From: Pseudomonadota bacterium
GTDB lineage: Bacteria; Desulfobacterota; Desulfovibrionia; Desulfovibrionales; Desulfovibrionaceae
Length of the DNA: 64,000 nt
Reading direction: 5' to 3'
Assembly (NCBI GenBank): GCA_023433925.1
Contig: JAEYTO010000068.1
Location: 1 to 64,000 of the forward strand
Part shown: positions 8,261-16,824 of the stretch, piece by piece
Layout of the letters: each line of letters opens with the position of its first letter
Numbering within the stretch: the first letter of the stretch is position 1
Notes under the pieces: model-generated
The model's input: the letters and a program-made list of their open reading frames with translations, nothing else
Told to the model about the DNA's origin: nothing
Database searches by the model: none
Made by a program: the position numbers and the translations under genes

Positions 8261-9826
8261 CTACGCCCGCCCCGGCAGCCTGCACACGTCCGTCATGCCG
8301 GGCTTGTACTTCTCCGGGCCTTCCACGATGGGCCTGCCCGTGGCCTTGGCCAGGCCGCGCAGCATGCCATTGAAGACCCAGGCGTGGAACGGGTAGACCG
8401 CATACCAGTAGAGCAGACCGGCCACCCCGCGCGGCAGGAAGCGCGGGACCAGGGACAGCTCGGTGCGCTCCAGGCCTTTCTTCTCCAGGCGGATTTGCAG
8501 GAGCGCCTCGCCAGGCGCCTTCATCTCGGCGTGCAGCAGGAGCAGGTGCGGCGGCTCCACGCGCGCCACGCGCCAGAAGTCCAGGCTGTCGCCGATGCGG
8601 ATCTCCGTGGGATGCCGCCGGCCGCGACGCAGCCCCGGCCCGCCAAAGAGGGTGTCGGTCAGGCCGCGCATGCGCCACAGGCTGTCGCCGAAGTACCAGC
8701 CGGTCTCGCCGCCCAGGCGCGCCACGGAGGGCCAGATATCCTCGGGCGTGGCCTGGATCGTGGCCCGGAAGCCGTCCTGGAGCACCGTGCCGCCGGCATA
8801 GGCCGGGTCGCCGCAGGCGATCCATTCCGGCGTCTCGGGCTGACCCGCGTCGTGCCAGCAGGTGTCCACGGTCTGCTGCCCGACCCGCTCCAGGGCCAGG
8901 CGGATGGCTTCGCGGCAGGACAGGAGCCTTTGGGGGACGAGCTCGCGGATGGAGTTCTCGCGGCACACGGCCCTGGTCTTGAGGCCCAGGATGAGCGGCC
9001 GGGCCAGAGCCACGGGCACGGGCGTGACCAGCCCGAGCCAGTAGGAGGACAGGCGCGGCGAGAGCACGGGCACGGGGATGATCAGGCGGCGCTTGAGCCG
9101 GGCCTCCTCGGCGTAGATGCGGAACAGGTCCTCGTAGGACAGGATGTCCGGGCCGCCGATATCGAAGGTACGGCCTTCGGTCTCGGGGTGCTCCAAGCAT
9201 CCGGCCAGGTAGCCGAGTACGTTGGACACGGCGATGGGCTGCGACTGGGTGCGCACCCAGCGCGGGGTGAGCATGGCCGGCAGCCGCTCGGTGAGATGGC
9301 GCAGGATTTCAAAGGAGGCCGAGCCCGAGCCCAGGATCACGGCCGCGCGCAGGATTGTCACGCTGGCCGGCGACAGGCGCAGGATGCGGCCGACCTCGGC
9401 CCGCGAGCGCAGGTGGCGGCTCAGGTCCGAGTCGCCGGCCTCGCCCAGGCCGCCCAGGTAGATGATGCGCGGCAACCCCGCGTCCCGCGAGGCCTCCACG
9501 AAGGTGTAGGCCAACTCGCGATCCACGGCGGCGTAATCCCTGCCCGCGCGCGGGTTCATGGAATGCACGAGGTAGAAGGCCGCCCGGCAGCCGCGCATGG
9601 CCTCGGCCAGGGCGCGGCGGTCGTTCAGGTCGGCCTCGGCGAGCCGCACGTTGGGGTGGCTGCCCCAGGGCCGGCAGCGCAGCTTGGCCGCCGAGCGTCC
9701 CACGGCGCGCACCGCATGGCCGCGCTCCAGGAGCAGCGGCACGAGCCTGCCGCCCACGTAGCCCGTGGCTCCGGTTACGAGTACAGGGGAGGTATCGCGT
9801 TGAGGGCCGGGATCGATCGCGGACAT
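8261..9826 (-). CDS. NAD(P)-binding SDR oxidoreductase with DUF2867 domain
   Basis: A 521-aa protein. The N-terminal atypical short-chain dehydrogenase domain (about 1-300) carries the nucleotide-binding motif VTGATGYVGGRLVP near residue 15 and resembles NmrA/epimerase-like proteins. The C-terminal part (about 330-510; GWYFGDSLWRMRGLTD onward) matches DUF2867, a common fusion of unknown substrate. A hydrophobic stretch near the end (GLLYWYAVYPFHAW) may touch the membrane. The ATG at 9824-9826 starts just before the Rossmann motif; an in-frame extension upstream to 10051 is low-complexity and rejected. It is a single gene with no operon partners. Confidence 0.85.
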   Translation of the reverse strand: MSAIDPGPQRDTSPVLVTGATGYVGGRLVPLLLERGHAVRAVGRSAAKLRCRPWGSHPNVRLAEADLNDRRALAEAMRGCRAAFYLVHSMNPRAGRDYAAVDRELAYTFVEASRDAGLPRIIYLGGLGEAGDSDLSRHLRSRAEVGRILRLSPASVTILRAAVILGSGSASFEILRHLTERLPAMLTPRWVRTQSQPIAVSNVLGYLAGCLEHPETEGRTFDIGGPDILSYEDLFRIYAEEARLKRRLIIPVPVLSPRLSSYWLGLVTPVPVALARPLILGLKTRAVCRENSIRELVPQRLLSCREAIRLALERVGQQTVDTCWHDAGQPETPEWIACGDPAYAGGTVLQDGFRATIQATPEDIWPSVARLGGETGWYFGDSLWRMRGLTDTLFGGPGLRRGRRHPTEIRIGDSLDFWRVARVEPPHLLLLHAEMKAPGEALLQIRLEKKGLERTELSLVPRFLPRGVAGLLYWYAVYPFHAWVFNGMLRGLAKATGRPIVEGPEKYKPGMTDVCRLPGRA

Positions 9827-9923
9827 GGCGCGCCTCGGTGTTGCAGGCCAGCGCAAGGAGACCTGGCGAACATACCAGCCCGCGCGGGCCGGCGCAAACC
9901 TGACGGCATGGCCTCCCGCCCTG

Positions 9924-9954
9924 GCCGGACCCCGTGCCGGACCCCGTGCCGGAC
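9924..9954. repeat. Short 12-base tandem repeat
   Basis: GCCGGACCCCGT occurs twice in tandem and is followed by a third partial copy. It lies in the gap upstream of the SDR gene and has no evident function. Confidence 0.6.
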
Positions 9955-10072
9955 GGTGCGCCGGACACGGATCACGCCAACGCCGAGACCGTGAGGAGGA
10001 TCGGCCTCCCCGGCCTATTTCCGACCGACATGAGCCGTCAGCAAAAAACATTGCTCAAGCACAACCCTAACC

Positions 10073-10099
10073 TTGACAACCCAATCCCGAGCATATAAG
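10073..10099 (+). promoter_or_regulatory. Likely promoter of tRNA-Pro
   Basis: TTGACA (10073-10078) and TATAAG (10094-10099) are 15 bases apart, with the tRNA starting 18 bases after the second box. The CCTTGACAACC context and the 15-base spacer are the same as upstream of tRNA-Val. Confidence 0.6.
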
Positions 10100-10116
10100 T
10101 CACTCTCTCCTTGAGT

Positions 10117-10193
10117 CGGGATGTAGCGCAGTCTGGAAGCGCACCTGAATGGGGTTCAGGGGGCCGGAGGTTCAAATCCTCTCATCCCGACCA
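10117..10193 (+). tRNA. tRNA-Pro(GGG)
   Basis: 77 bases with encoded CCA. The acceptor stem is CGGGATG/CATCCCG; the anticodon stem is CCTGA/TCAGG with loop ATGGGGT, giving anticodon GGG (proline); the T arm is GGAGG-TTCAAAT-CCTCT with one non-canonical closing position. The adjacent integrase remnant suggests it has served as an integration site. Confidence 0.97.
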
Positions 10194-10209
10194 GGAAATG
10201 CAAGTACTT

Positions 10210-10233
10210 AGGCCAGCCGGAGACGGTTGGCCT
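10210..10233 (+). terminator. Terminator-like hairpin after tRNA-Pro
   Basis: AGGCCAGCC pairs with GGTTGGCCT (one mismatch), followed by ATCTTGTTT. The position 16 bases after the tRNA fits a transcript end, although the T-tract is interrupted. Confidence 0.6.
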
Positions 10234-10253
10234 ATCTTGTTTACGGCAGGGTT

Positions 10254-10558
10254 TTACGGCGTCTTGTCATCGATGCCGATCACCTTTCCGCGCTTCCCCC
10301 GTTTCCTGATCGAGGGCAACAGCCCGACCGCTCGCGAGCGCCCCAGGACGTGCGGCTCGTGGTGGTTCTTGACGATCATCTCCGTTCGTTTCCGCCATCT
10401 CCGCGATCATCGAAGGCTCGACGCCCTTGTCGAGCATGGTCGTGATCCGCAAGTGCCGGATGTCCCATATGCACGCCGCGCCATCGACCTTGGAGCCGGG
10501 ATGATGGGCGAAAGACAGATTCCCACCGGCCGTCAGCGGCACGCATGATCGTAAGCCG
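10254..10558 (-). pseudogene. Remnant of a tyrosine recombinase (integrase) C-terminus
   Basis: One frame reads WDIRHLRITTMLDKGVEPSM then IAEMA, the usual box with the second catalytic His/Arg of phage-type integrases. The continuation (EMIVKNHHEPHVLGRSRAVG, then LLPSIRKRGKRGK) is in a second frame, implying a one-base shift near 10386. The tail stops at 10254. The Tyr nucleophile expected in the VKN.YEPH-type segment is His, and the N-terminal two thirds are missing. It is therefore dead. The position beside tRNA-Pro fits an old island insertion. The family match is by eye. Confidence 0.55.
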
Positions 10559-10562
10559 GAAG

Positions 10563-12074
10563 TCAAGCCAGCGTGTATCCGGCGGATTCGTTCAGCAGCG
10601 AGTCCGCGGCCGCTCTCCAGCCCGAGGAGCGGTCGGATTCCGGAACGCACTCCTGATACCAGAGGGCCGCCGTGGCGCGGAACGCCTCGCGCGCGGACAA
10701 TGTGGCGATCATGGGCAGGGCTCGCGTGCAGGCCGTGCCCGAGCGGAGCATTTCCAGCATGCCCGCCGGCCGCCTTTCGCCCTCCGACTCATGGTGCAAG
10801 GGCATGAATACGGAGCCGAGCGCGCAACAAGGGGCGGAGGGATCGTCGGTGCGGACCAAATCGCGGCGGCCGTGGGCGACGGCGACTTCGCGCACCGCCC
10901 CGAGCATGCGGGGCAGGTAGTCAAGCATGTACATGCCGCCCAGCGGGAAAAGGCCGTGCACCTGGCTGAGCAGCACGCAGGAGCAGAACAGTCCCGGAAC
11001 GAGCGTTCCCTGCCTCAAGGCCTGAATGAGCGTCTCGGGCTCCAAGCTGATGGTGATGTCCTTGTGCCGCAGGCATGGCGCGGGTGACTCCTCGTACGTC
11101 AGGCGGCAGCGCCTGCCCTGCGGGCTCACCAGCCAGAAAAAGGCCGTCCCGGCGTTTCCGCCGGCAGGGCCGCCGTCGATCCAGCAGCCGGGAACGCCTT
11201 GCAGGCGGCCGTACAGCATGCGGCGGGCAGGTGCGTGCCCGAGGAGGAAGGAGAACAGCGAGTCTTCCTGCTCCAGCTCCTCGATGAGCAGGTCTCGGAC
11301 GATCTCCTCCATGTCCAGATAGGCCAGGGCGGGTGGAGGCGGCCCCGATTCGGCGAAAAGCTCCCGCCACAAGCGGGCGTTGACGACCGTGGCCTGATCG
11401 GCAAAGCGCGGAAGCTCCAGCACGTCGGGAGCGAGCAGGAAACGCTCGGCCACATGGCGGGCAACGGCCAACTCTCCCTGGGCGAGCCGCCGCTGGCTCC
11501 ATTGGCGCATGGCTTGCGCCACCTGCGGGGCCGTCAAGGCGGGCGCGGCATGGGTCATGACGTCGCCCAGCGCCTCGGGGAAAAGGGGCAGGCGCACGTA
11601 CGCGCCCCGCGCATCCTGTCGCCCGAGCAGCAGGCCGCGCGGGAAGGAGTAGCTTCGAAGGGCTATTGTCGAGCATGCGAGCACGGGTATCGCTTCAGGC
11701 GGAGCCGTGTCTGCCTCGGCGGGTGCAGGAGGCCCCGCATGCCTAATGATCTCGGATAGCGCGGAGAGGAGCGTGGCCTGCGCGAACTCGGGATGGGTAT
11801 TGATTCCGTGGTGGTTGGCCACAAGCACCGAGGGGTTGTCCGCCAGGCGGCGGGCAAGGCCTGCCGCGACATCCGCTCCAAGCAGCCTTGCCGTCATCCG
11901 CTCCATGCGCAGGGCCAGGCGCGGGGAGATGCGCGCACCTTGGGCATGACTTCCGGCCTCGGCCTCGACGGCTTCCGCGATGGAAACGCTCCCTAGCCCC
12001 GCATGCCAGCGGGCCACGCCCGGCAGCCTGCCGAGCACCTCCCGCACCAAGCGGTCGCCCGCGCGCTCGGCCAT
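10563..12074 (-). CDS. Uncharacterised 503-aa protein at the end of the SPFH operon
   Basis: I do not recognise the family. It has no signal peptide or clear membrane segment and looks soluble. Visible points: VANHHGINTHPEFAQATLL near residue 85, two acidic stretches (YLDMEEIVRDLLIEELEQED), a cluster of Cys near 400 (GLFCSCVLL and PCCALGS) and HH pairs that could bind metal or substrate. Its ATG shares the A of the TGA of the upstream solute-binding protein (TGATG), so the two are translationally coupled and it belongs to the same operon. With a racemase-fold enzyme two genes upstream, an enzymatic role is plausible but unproven. Confidence 0.75.
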   Translation of the reverse strand: MAERAGDRLVREVLGRLPGVARWHAGLGSVSIAEAVEAEAGSHAQGARISPRLALRMERMTARLLGADVAAGLARRLADNPSVLVANHHGINTHPEFAQATLLSALSEIIRHAGPPAPAEADTAPPEAIPVLACSTIALRSYSFPRGLLLGRQDARGAYVRLPLFPEALGDVMTHAAPALTAPQVAQAMRQWSQRRLAQGELAVARHVAERFLLAPDVLELPRFADQATVVNARLWRELFAESGPPPPALAYLDMEEIVRDLLIEELEQEDSLFSFLLGHAPARRMLYGRLQGVPGCWIDGGPAGGNAGTAFFWLVSPQGRRCRLTYEESPAPCLRHKDITISLEPETLIQALRQGTLVPGLFCSCVLLSQVHGLFPLGGMYMLDYLPRMLGAVREVAVAHGRRDLVRTDDPSAPCCALGSVFMPLHHESEGERRPAGMLEMLRSGTACTRALPMIATLSAREAFRATAALWYQECVPESDRSSGWRAAADSLLNESAGYTLA

Positions 12075-13294
12075 CAGCGCCCCCTATGCTCCTTGCCGCC
12101 GGCGTAGAGCCTGTCCACGGCGAGCAGCAGGCTGAAGGGCGGCGTCCAGCCCATCCTTCGAGCGGTATCCATGTTGAGCGAAATGCTGATCTCGTTCTCG
12201 AACCAGTTGGGAGCCTTGCGCGGAGAGGCGCCGTCAAGAATCATGGCCAAGGCGTTGGCCGCGAACAGTCCTTCCTTGTCCGGCGACGCCTGCGCGATGT
12301 CCAGCAGGATTCCCTGCCGCACACCGCCTGGAATGTGCTGGGCGAAGGTGGGGATTCCCCGCGCATGGAACGGCTCCGCGAGTTCCGGCGCGGCCTCGGC
12401 GGTCAGCGCGTTGTTGACCGTGAAATACATGGCGTCCACCCGCGGGGCCAGCTCCTCGTGGCAGGCGAGCAGGCGCGCATGCGTCACGGCGACGTCCGGC
12501 ACGTCGAAGGCGGCCGTGCAGGGCACGAGGGTTATGTCCAGCAGGGCGGCGACCTCGCGGATCATATCGATGCCGGCGGCGCTCCGCCCGTCGGGCGTGT
12601 CCTCGTACGTGATGCCCAGGCGGTTGAACCGGAATATCTTATGGAAGAAGACGACCTGGCGGGGCAGGCGATCGGGCTCGATCATGGCGTAGACATGGTC
12701 CCGCCCTGAATCGAGCGGGGTCTTCATGATCCCCGCGCCGTGGGCGTCGCTGGCGCTCAGCGCCATGACCGGCACGGCGTGCTCGTCCGTGGCCATGTCC
12801 ACGCCGGCCCAGGTGCCCATGGCGAGGATGAGGTCCACGTCGCCCCGCTCCCTGATGCGCTGGAGGATGGCGGCCTTGTTGCGCTTCCTGTCCTCGTCGC
12901 TCCAGTCGGCCGAATAGAACCCGTCCGGCAGGAACTGGAGCGTGCCGCCAGTGGCGCTGGAGAGTGCGGCGAGCCGCCGCCACGACTCCCGCGAGGTTCC
13001 CTGCGCCGGCACGTCCGGGAGTAGTCCGCGTTGCCGCAGCCCCAGGATCAGGCCTTGCAGGACCATATCGTAATCGCCATACGGGCCGCCCTCGACGTAA
13101 ATCGCTCGCACGGGCCCTTGCGCTCCGCTGGGGGCGGCGACGCCGAGCGCCAGGCAGGTCAGGAGCAGCAGCATGAGGCATGTGCCAGGCAGCCTTCGCG
13201 GCCTTTTCGCAAGGGGGCGGGGCGGGCATGCGTCAGGCGCGGGCGCGGTGTGTCCTGGACAGGCCCGGAGGAATGATGGTCGCCGCTGCTTCAT
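12074..13294 (-). CDS. Periplasmic solute-binding protein, ABC_sub_bind family (second copy)
   Basis: 406 aa. The start (ATG 13292-13294) overlaps the racemase stop by 4 bases (ATGA); the longer in-frame extension is rejected. A long basic N-terminus of about 35 aa precedes a hydrophobic export segment (LMLLLLTCLALGVAAPSGAQ), an unusually long n-region. The mature part begins VRAIYVEGGPYGDYDMVLQG and matches the ABC_sub_bind/TrpX-like fold: a catch for a small ligand, often an amino acid. It is a paralogue of the protein at 16825 (shared YxExGPYxxYDxxL). No ABC permease or ATPase is nearby, so it more likely feeds a sensor or the MFS protein of this operon. Confidence 0.85.
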   Translation of the reverse strand: MKQRRPSFLRACPGHTAPAPDACPPRPLAKRPRRLPGTCLMLLLLTCLALGVAAPSGAQGPVRAIYVEGGPYGDYDMVLQGLILGLRQRGLLPDVPAQGTSRESWRRLAALSSATGGTLQFLPDGFYSADWSDEDRKRNKAAILQRIRERGDVDLILAMGTWAGVDMATDEHAVPVMALSASDAHGAGIMKTPLDSGRDHVYAMIEPDRLPRQVVFFHKIFRFNRLGITYEDTPDGRSAAGIDMIREVAALLDITLVPCTAAFDVPDVAVTHARLLACHEELAPRVDAMYFTVNNALTAEAAPELAEPFHARGIPTFAQHIPGGVRQGILLDIAQASPDKEGLFAANALAMILDGASPRKAPNWFENEISISLNMDTARRMGWTPPFSLLLAVDRLYAGGKEHRGR

Positions 13295-14424
13295 GACACG
13301 TGCCTGCGCGGCGGAAGGTAGCCGTGTTGGAGCTGGCGCGGCAGGTCGCTGTCGCGTATGGCGGCAATGGTGACGCTCTGCGTGCGGAAAGCCCGCGCCA
13401 TGGCCCAATATCCGGGGTGAAACAGGATCTCCTGCCCGACATCGACCGGCTCGCGGCAGTTGGTCACGTCGAGGACCATGTAGCCGGAGCTCAATCCGAC
13501 GATCTCCGCCCCGGGCAGGATGCAGGCCAGATCGCCCGCCTCCGTGTGGAAGCGCCCGATGTCGAGCAGCGCGCGCACTCGCCTGCCGAATGCCGGGGCG
13601 CTCGGCAGGCGAGACTCCTGGCCGTCGGCATGGTGCAGGATCGGTCGCGGGGTGGGGCTCATCATTCTGGTGCGCACCTCGAGCACCTCGGCTGTTATCA
13701 TGCAGACATCCCGTCGGAAGGGGCCGCCGGGCAGCTCCCGTCGCAGATAGATGTCCTCGCCCAAGAGGAACGGATCGCCCACGCGCACCTCGGTGATGGG
13801 GCCTGCGCCGTGGGCGTCGAGCCAGTGGCAGAAGATCGAGCCGCCCGCGCTGACCACGGGGTCGGCGACGCCTTTGCCGGCGAACAGGTCCTTGAGCCGG
13901 GACATGTCGCGGATGACGTCCGCATCGGGGCCACGGGCGCCGAGACAGGCCAGCGTGGCTCCGAATCCAGCGATGCGTATGCTCCGGAAGCGCCGCGCGC
14001 GGTCGAGGACATCCGCGACCTCATCGATGCCCAGCCCCTCGCGGCCGTCGCCGAGATCGACCATGAGCAGCACCTCATGACGCCGGCCAAGGGCGGCCGC
14101 CGCCGCATCCAGGCTGGAGAGGGCCTCCGGCGTGGACTGGAAGCTCCTGGCGAACCGCTCCACGACGAGGCCGGCCTGGGACAGGGGGCACAGTTGGATC
14201 AGCACGCGCTCCACATCCGGCCCGCCGTCGAACAGAATGGGCTCGGCGCGCTCGGCAAAGCCGAAGCGCGTGAATCCGCGCACCCGGAGCACCTCCATCG
14301 AGGCGGGATGGCTGGCGACGGCCTTGAGCACCGGCAGGACATCCACGTTCCACAGCCGGGCGAGGGCGCGCGTCTGCTCGGCGTTGTGCGCCAGGGCATC
14401 CAGGTTGAGCAGAATGCGCGGCAT
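13291..14424 (-). CDS. Alanine-racemase-fold (fold type III PLP) amino acid racemase
   Basis: 377 aa. The N-terminal TIM barrel starts at once (MPRILLNLDALAHNAEQTRA) and carries the probable PLP lysine in DVLPVLKAVA (about residue 33). Gly-rich phosphate-binding segments follow (VSAGGS, EVRVGD). The type resembles YhfX/ornithine-racemase-like proteins more than classical Alr, so the substrate is open. No signal peptide: cytoplasmic. The ATG is coupled to the stop of the sensor-MFS gene (TGATG), and its own stop overlaps the next gene (ATGA). Lying between a transporter and a binding protein, it may interconvert a D/L-amino acid that the operon senses or moves. This is inference. Confidence 0.8.
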   Translation of the reverse strand: MPRILLNLDALAHNAEQTRALARLWNVDVLPVLKAVASHPASMEVLRVRGFTRFGFAERAEPILFDGGPDVERVLIQLCPLSQAGLVVERFARSFQSTPEALSSLDAAAAALGRRHEVLLMVDLGDGREGLGIDEVADVLDRARRFRSIRIAGFGATLACLGARGPDADVIRDMSRLKDLFAGKGVADPVVSAGGSIFCHWLDAHGAGPITEVRVGDPFLLGEDIYLRRELPGGPFRRDVCMITAEVLEVRTRMMSPTPRPILHHADGQESRLPSAPAFGRRVRALLDIGRFHTEAGDLACILPGAEIVGLSSGYMVLDVTNCREPVDVGQEILFHPGYWAMARAFRTQSVTIAAIRDSDLPRQLQHGYLPPRRHVS

Positions 14425-16805
14425 CAGTTCCTCTCCCTGGTGGCGAGCAGGAACGCGGCCGAGCAGACGATGAAGACCAGCCCGCCCATGAGCGCGAAAC
14501 TTTCGGGCTGGACGAGCAGCATGGCGGCGCCGAAAACGAGCGGCCCGACGACCTGCCCGAGGCGCTCGACGGCGTTGGACAGGCTCAGGGCCTGCTCGCT
14601 GCCGATTTTCGTGGTGGCGCGGCAGCCCAGGAGGAACGAACTCTGGGCGGTGACACACACGGCAAGGAAGAACCCAAGGAGCGTGACCGAGGCCAAGGCG
14701 CTCCAGTAGGGCGGCAGAAGCGACTGGGGCAGGGCCAGGATCAGCAGGCAGGCTCCCCCGAGGCAGCCGCCCAGGGTGATGGCCAGCGCCTTCCTCGATA
14801 GCCGCTCCACCCTCGGGGCCACGAGGGGGCTCAGGCAGATGAAGGCCAGGCTGAAGACCATGAACACGCGGCCGATGTCGGACTGGCTGGTCCCGGCCTT
14901 GTTCAGGGACAGGGGAATGAGGTAGTTGACGAGCCCCACCGTGACGACCGCGCCCGGAAAGAGGCTGAGCGCCAGGAGCGAGAGGACCTTGCCGTCGAGC
15001 AGGAACCCGCGGACCGAGGCGAGAGAGGCGCGCGGCGGCTTCTTGCGTGCGTGCTCGCGCTTCCATCGCCCGACCGAGGCGAGGCTCACGAGGAGGAGCA
15101 GTCCGAGCAGCGCGGCGGCGGTGGAGAAGACGACGGCGTAGCCCACCCTGTCGGCGAGCATGGCGCCCATGGCGCTGCCGCAGAGCCCGCCTGCGTACAC
15201 TCCGGCGAACATGGAGGCGATGCTCGCGCCCCTGGCGTCGGTCGGGGAGGCGGACACGGTCAAGTTTTGCAGGGACATGATGCCGAGTCCGTAGCCGAAT
15301 CCGACCACCGCGCGGGACAGCACGTACCAGGCCGAGCCGGCGCAGAAGGCGGAGCCGAGGCTGCCCAGCGTCGCGAGGGCGATGCCGACGTGCAGGGGCT
15401 GGGCAGGTGCGCGCCTGGCCGCCCAGGCTCCGGCCGCCAGAACGGCCAGTCCGGCCGCGCCCATTTCGGCCGAAACCGGCAGCCCCAGGAGGAAATCCGA
15501 CGATCCGGCGGACGCCGATGTCGCCAGCTCCTTCATGCGCAATGGAATGAAGGACAGGCTCATGTCCAGGGCGACGAGCAGCCAGAAGGCGATGCCGCGC
15601 AGGACGCCCCGTTGCGCGGGCATATCCCCTTCCTGGCGCTTGCCGCCGAGCAGGGCGAGCAGCATGAAGGCCAGCTCGCCCATGAGCAGCAGCGAGATCA
15701 CGAAGGCCGTGGCCGTATCGAGGGCGCTGGCCTTGAGGGACGAGGCCAGCAGGCTCGGATCCGCCCAGGCCCTGACCGTCGCCGTCTGCCTGCCGGTGGC
15801 TCCGTCGTGGAGCGTCGCCGCCACCGCAGCCTGGCCGCTGTCCGGACCGGGCTCCGAGCCGGAGGCGTGGAGCACGGCGCCGGACAGGTCCTCGATGGCG
15901 ATCCGGCCAAGTTCGGGACTCATGGCGCGAAGTTGGCGCAGCGTGTCTTCCAGGCCGCCCATCTCGTCGATGCCCACCCCCATGTCGAGGATGTGCTGGA
16001 TCTTGCCCGCCAGCGAGAACGCGTGCTGGCGCGTGATGTCGCGCAGCGCCTTGCCGGTGGCTTCGTGGGCCGTGGAGAGGAGCAGGATGGAGCAGGCCGT
16101 CTGCACGAGCAGCAGGGGCAGGAGCACGCTCGTCACGAGGCGCTTGCGGCGAACGCGTCCCTGGGCGTCGCGCAGGGGGACGACGCGCAGCAGAATGGGC
16201 AGGATGGCCAGCAGGGCCAGGGTGCAGACGCCGAAGATGATCAGCATCCTGGAGAAGAAGCTGTCGAGCGTGGCGGCGTACAGCTCCTTGTCGATGACGA
16301 GGGCGAGATATCCGACATGGTCTCCCGGCCCGGCGACCGCATCCCTCTCCATGAGGCCGAGGCTCAGATAGATGGCGCTGCCTTTGAGCGCCTTGAACAT
16401 GTGCGCCTCCGGCCCGGCGTCCATGACGGCGAGATCGTCCTGGTCCCCGCTCGTCTCGGGGATGGAGGAGATCCTGGGAGTCCGCAGCGCGCTCCTGGGA
16501 TCGCCGCCATGCCACTGCGCCACCGCGCCGTCGGGCTGGACGAGCGCCACGGCGCGGACGTGCGGAGCCGCGCGCGTGGCGATGTCGGCAAGCTGGGGGA
16601 AAGCCTGAAAGCGCGTCAGCGTCTTGCCCATGTCGAAGCCGCTTTCGACATCGCGGGCAAGGGACGTGCAGATTTCGCGGTAGGGGGAGAGGATGGTCCT
16701 TCTGTATTCCTTCTCGAAGGAAAACCATTGCAGCGCCGCGAAGAAGAGCTGGCTGAGGACGATGCAGGCGGCGCAGCTTATGAAAAGGCGAGCCGGTGAT
16801 CTCAT
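14424..16805 (-). CDS. Two-sensor-domain / major facilitator transporter fusion
   Basis: 793 aa. TM helix at 8-26, a periplasmic domain of about 155 aa, and a second helix (MLIIFGVCTLALLAILPILL). A basic cytoplasmic turn, another helix (VLLPLLLVQTACSILLL) and a second periplasmic domain of about 125 aa follow, then a return helix. From about residue 400 there is a 12-helix MFS domain with the RAVVGFGYGLGI-type loop and a central basic loop (KREHARKKPPRAS). The periplasmic parts look like dCache/PAS-like sensing modules usually seen on kinases and chemoreceptors, here joined directly to a carrier. This suggests ligand-gated transport or export, or a transporter-like receptor. Neighbours (two binding proteins, racemase) point to an amino-acid-like ligand. 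Confidence 0.8.
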   Translation of the reverse strand: MRSPARLFISCAACIVLSQLFFAALQWFSFEKEYRRTILSPYREICTSLARDVESGFDMGKTLTRFQAFPQLADIATRAAPHVRAVALVQPDGAVAQWHGGDPRSALRTPRISSIPETSGDQDDLAVMDAGPEAHMFKALKGSAIYLSLGLMERDAVAGPGDHVGYLALVIDKELYAATLDSFFSRMLIIFGVCTLALLAILPILLRVVPLRDAQGRVRRKRLVTSVLLPLLLVQTACSILLLSTAHEATGKALRDITRQHAFSLAGKIQHILDMGVGIDEMGGLEDTLRQLRAMSPELGRIAIEDLSGAVLHASGSEPGPDSGQAAVAATLHDGATGRQTATVRAWADPSLLASSLKASALDTATAFVISLLLMGELAFMLLALLGGKRQEGDMPAQRGVLRGIAFWLLVALDMSLSFIPLRMKELATSASAGSSDFLLGLPVSAEMGAAGLAVLAAGAWAARRAPAQPLHVGIALATLGSLGSAFCAGSAWYVLSRAVVGFGYGLGIMSLQNLTVSASPTDARGASIASMFAGVYAGGLCGSAMGAMLADRVGYAVVFSTAAALLGLLLLVSLASVGRWKREHARKKPPRASLASVRGFLLDGKVLSLLALSLFPGAVVTVGLVNYLIPLSLNKAGTSQSDIGRVFMVFSLAFICLSPLVAPRVERLSRKALAITLGGCLGGACLLILALPQSLLPPYWSALASVTLLGFFLAVCVTAQSSFLLGCRATTKIGSEQALSLSNAVERLGQVVGPLVFGAAMLLVQPESFALMGGLVFIVCSAAFLLATRERN

Positions 16806-16824
16806 GTGGCTGTCCAGTTCGCCG

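Noticed and set aside
14425..16728. In-frame upstream extension of the racemase gene to 1145 aa
   Set aside because: The extension is the sensor-MFS gene read out of frame; the racemase begins at the ATG coupled to the MFS stop.
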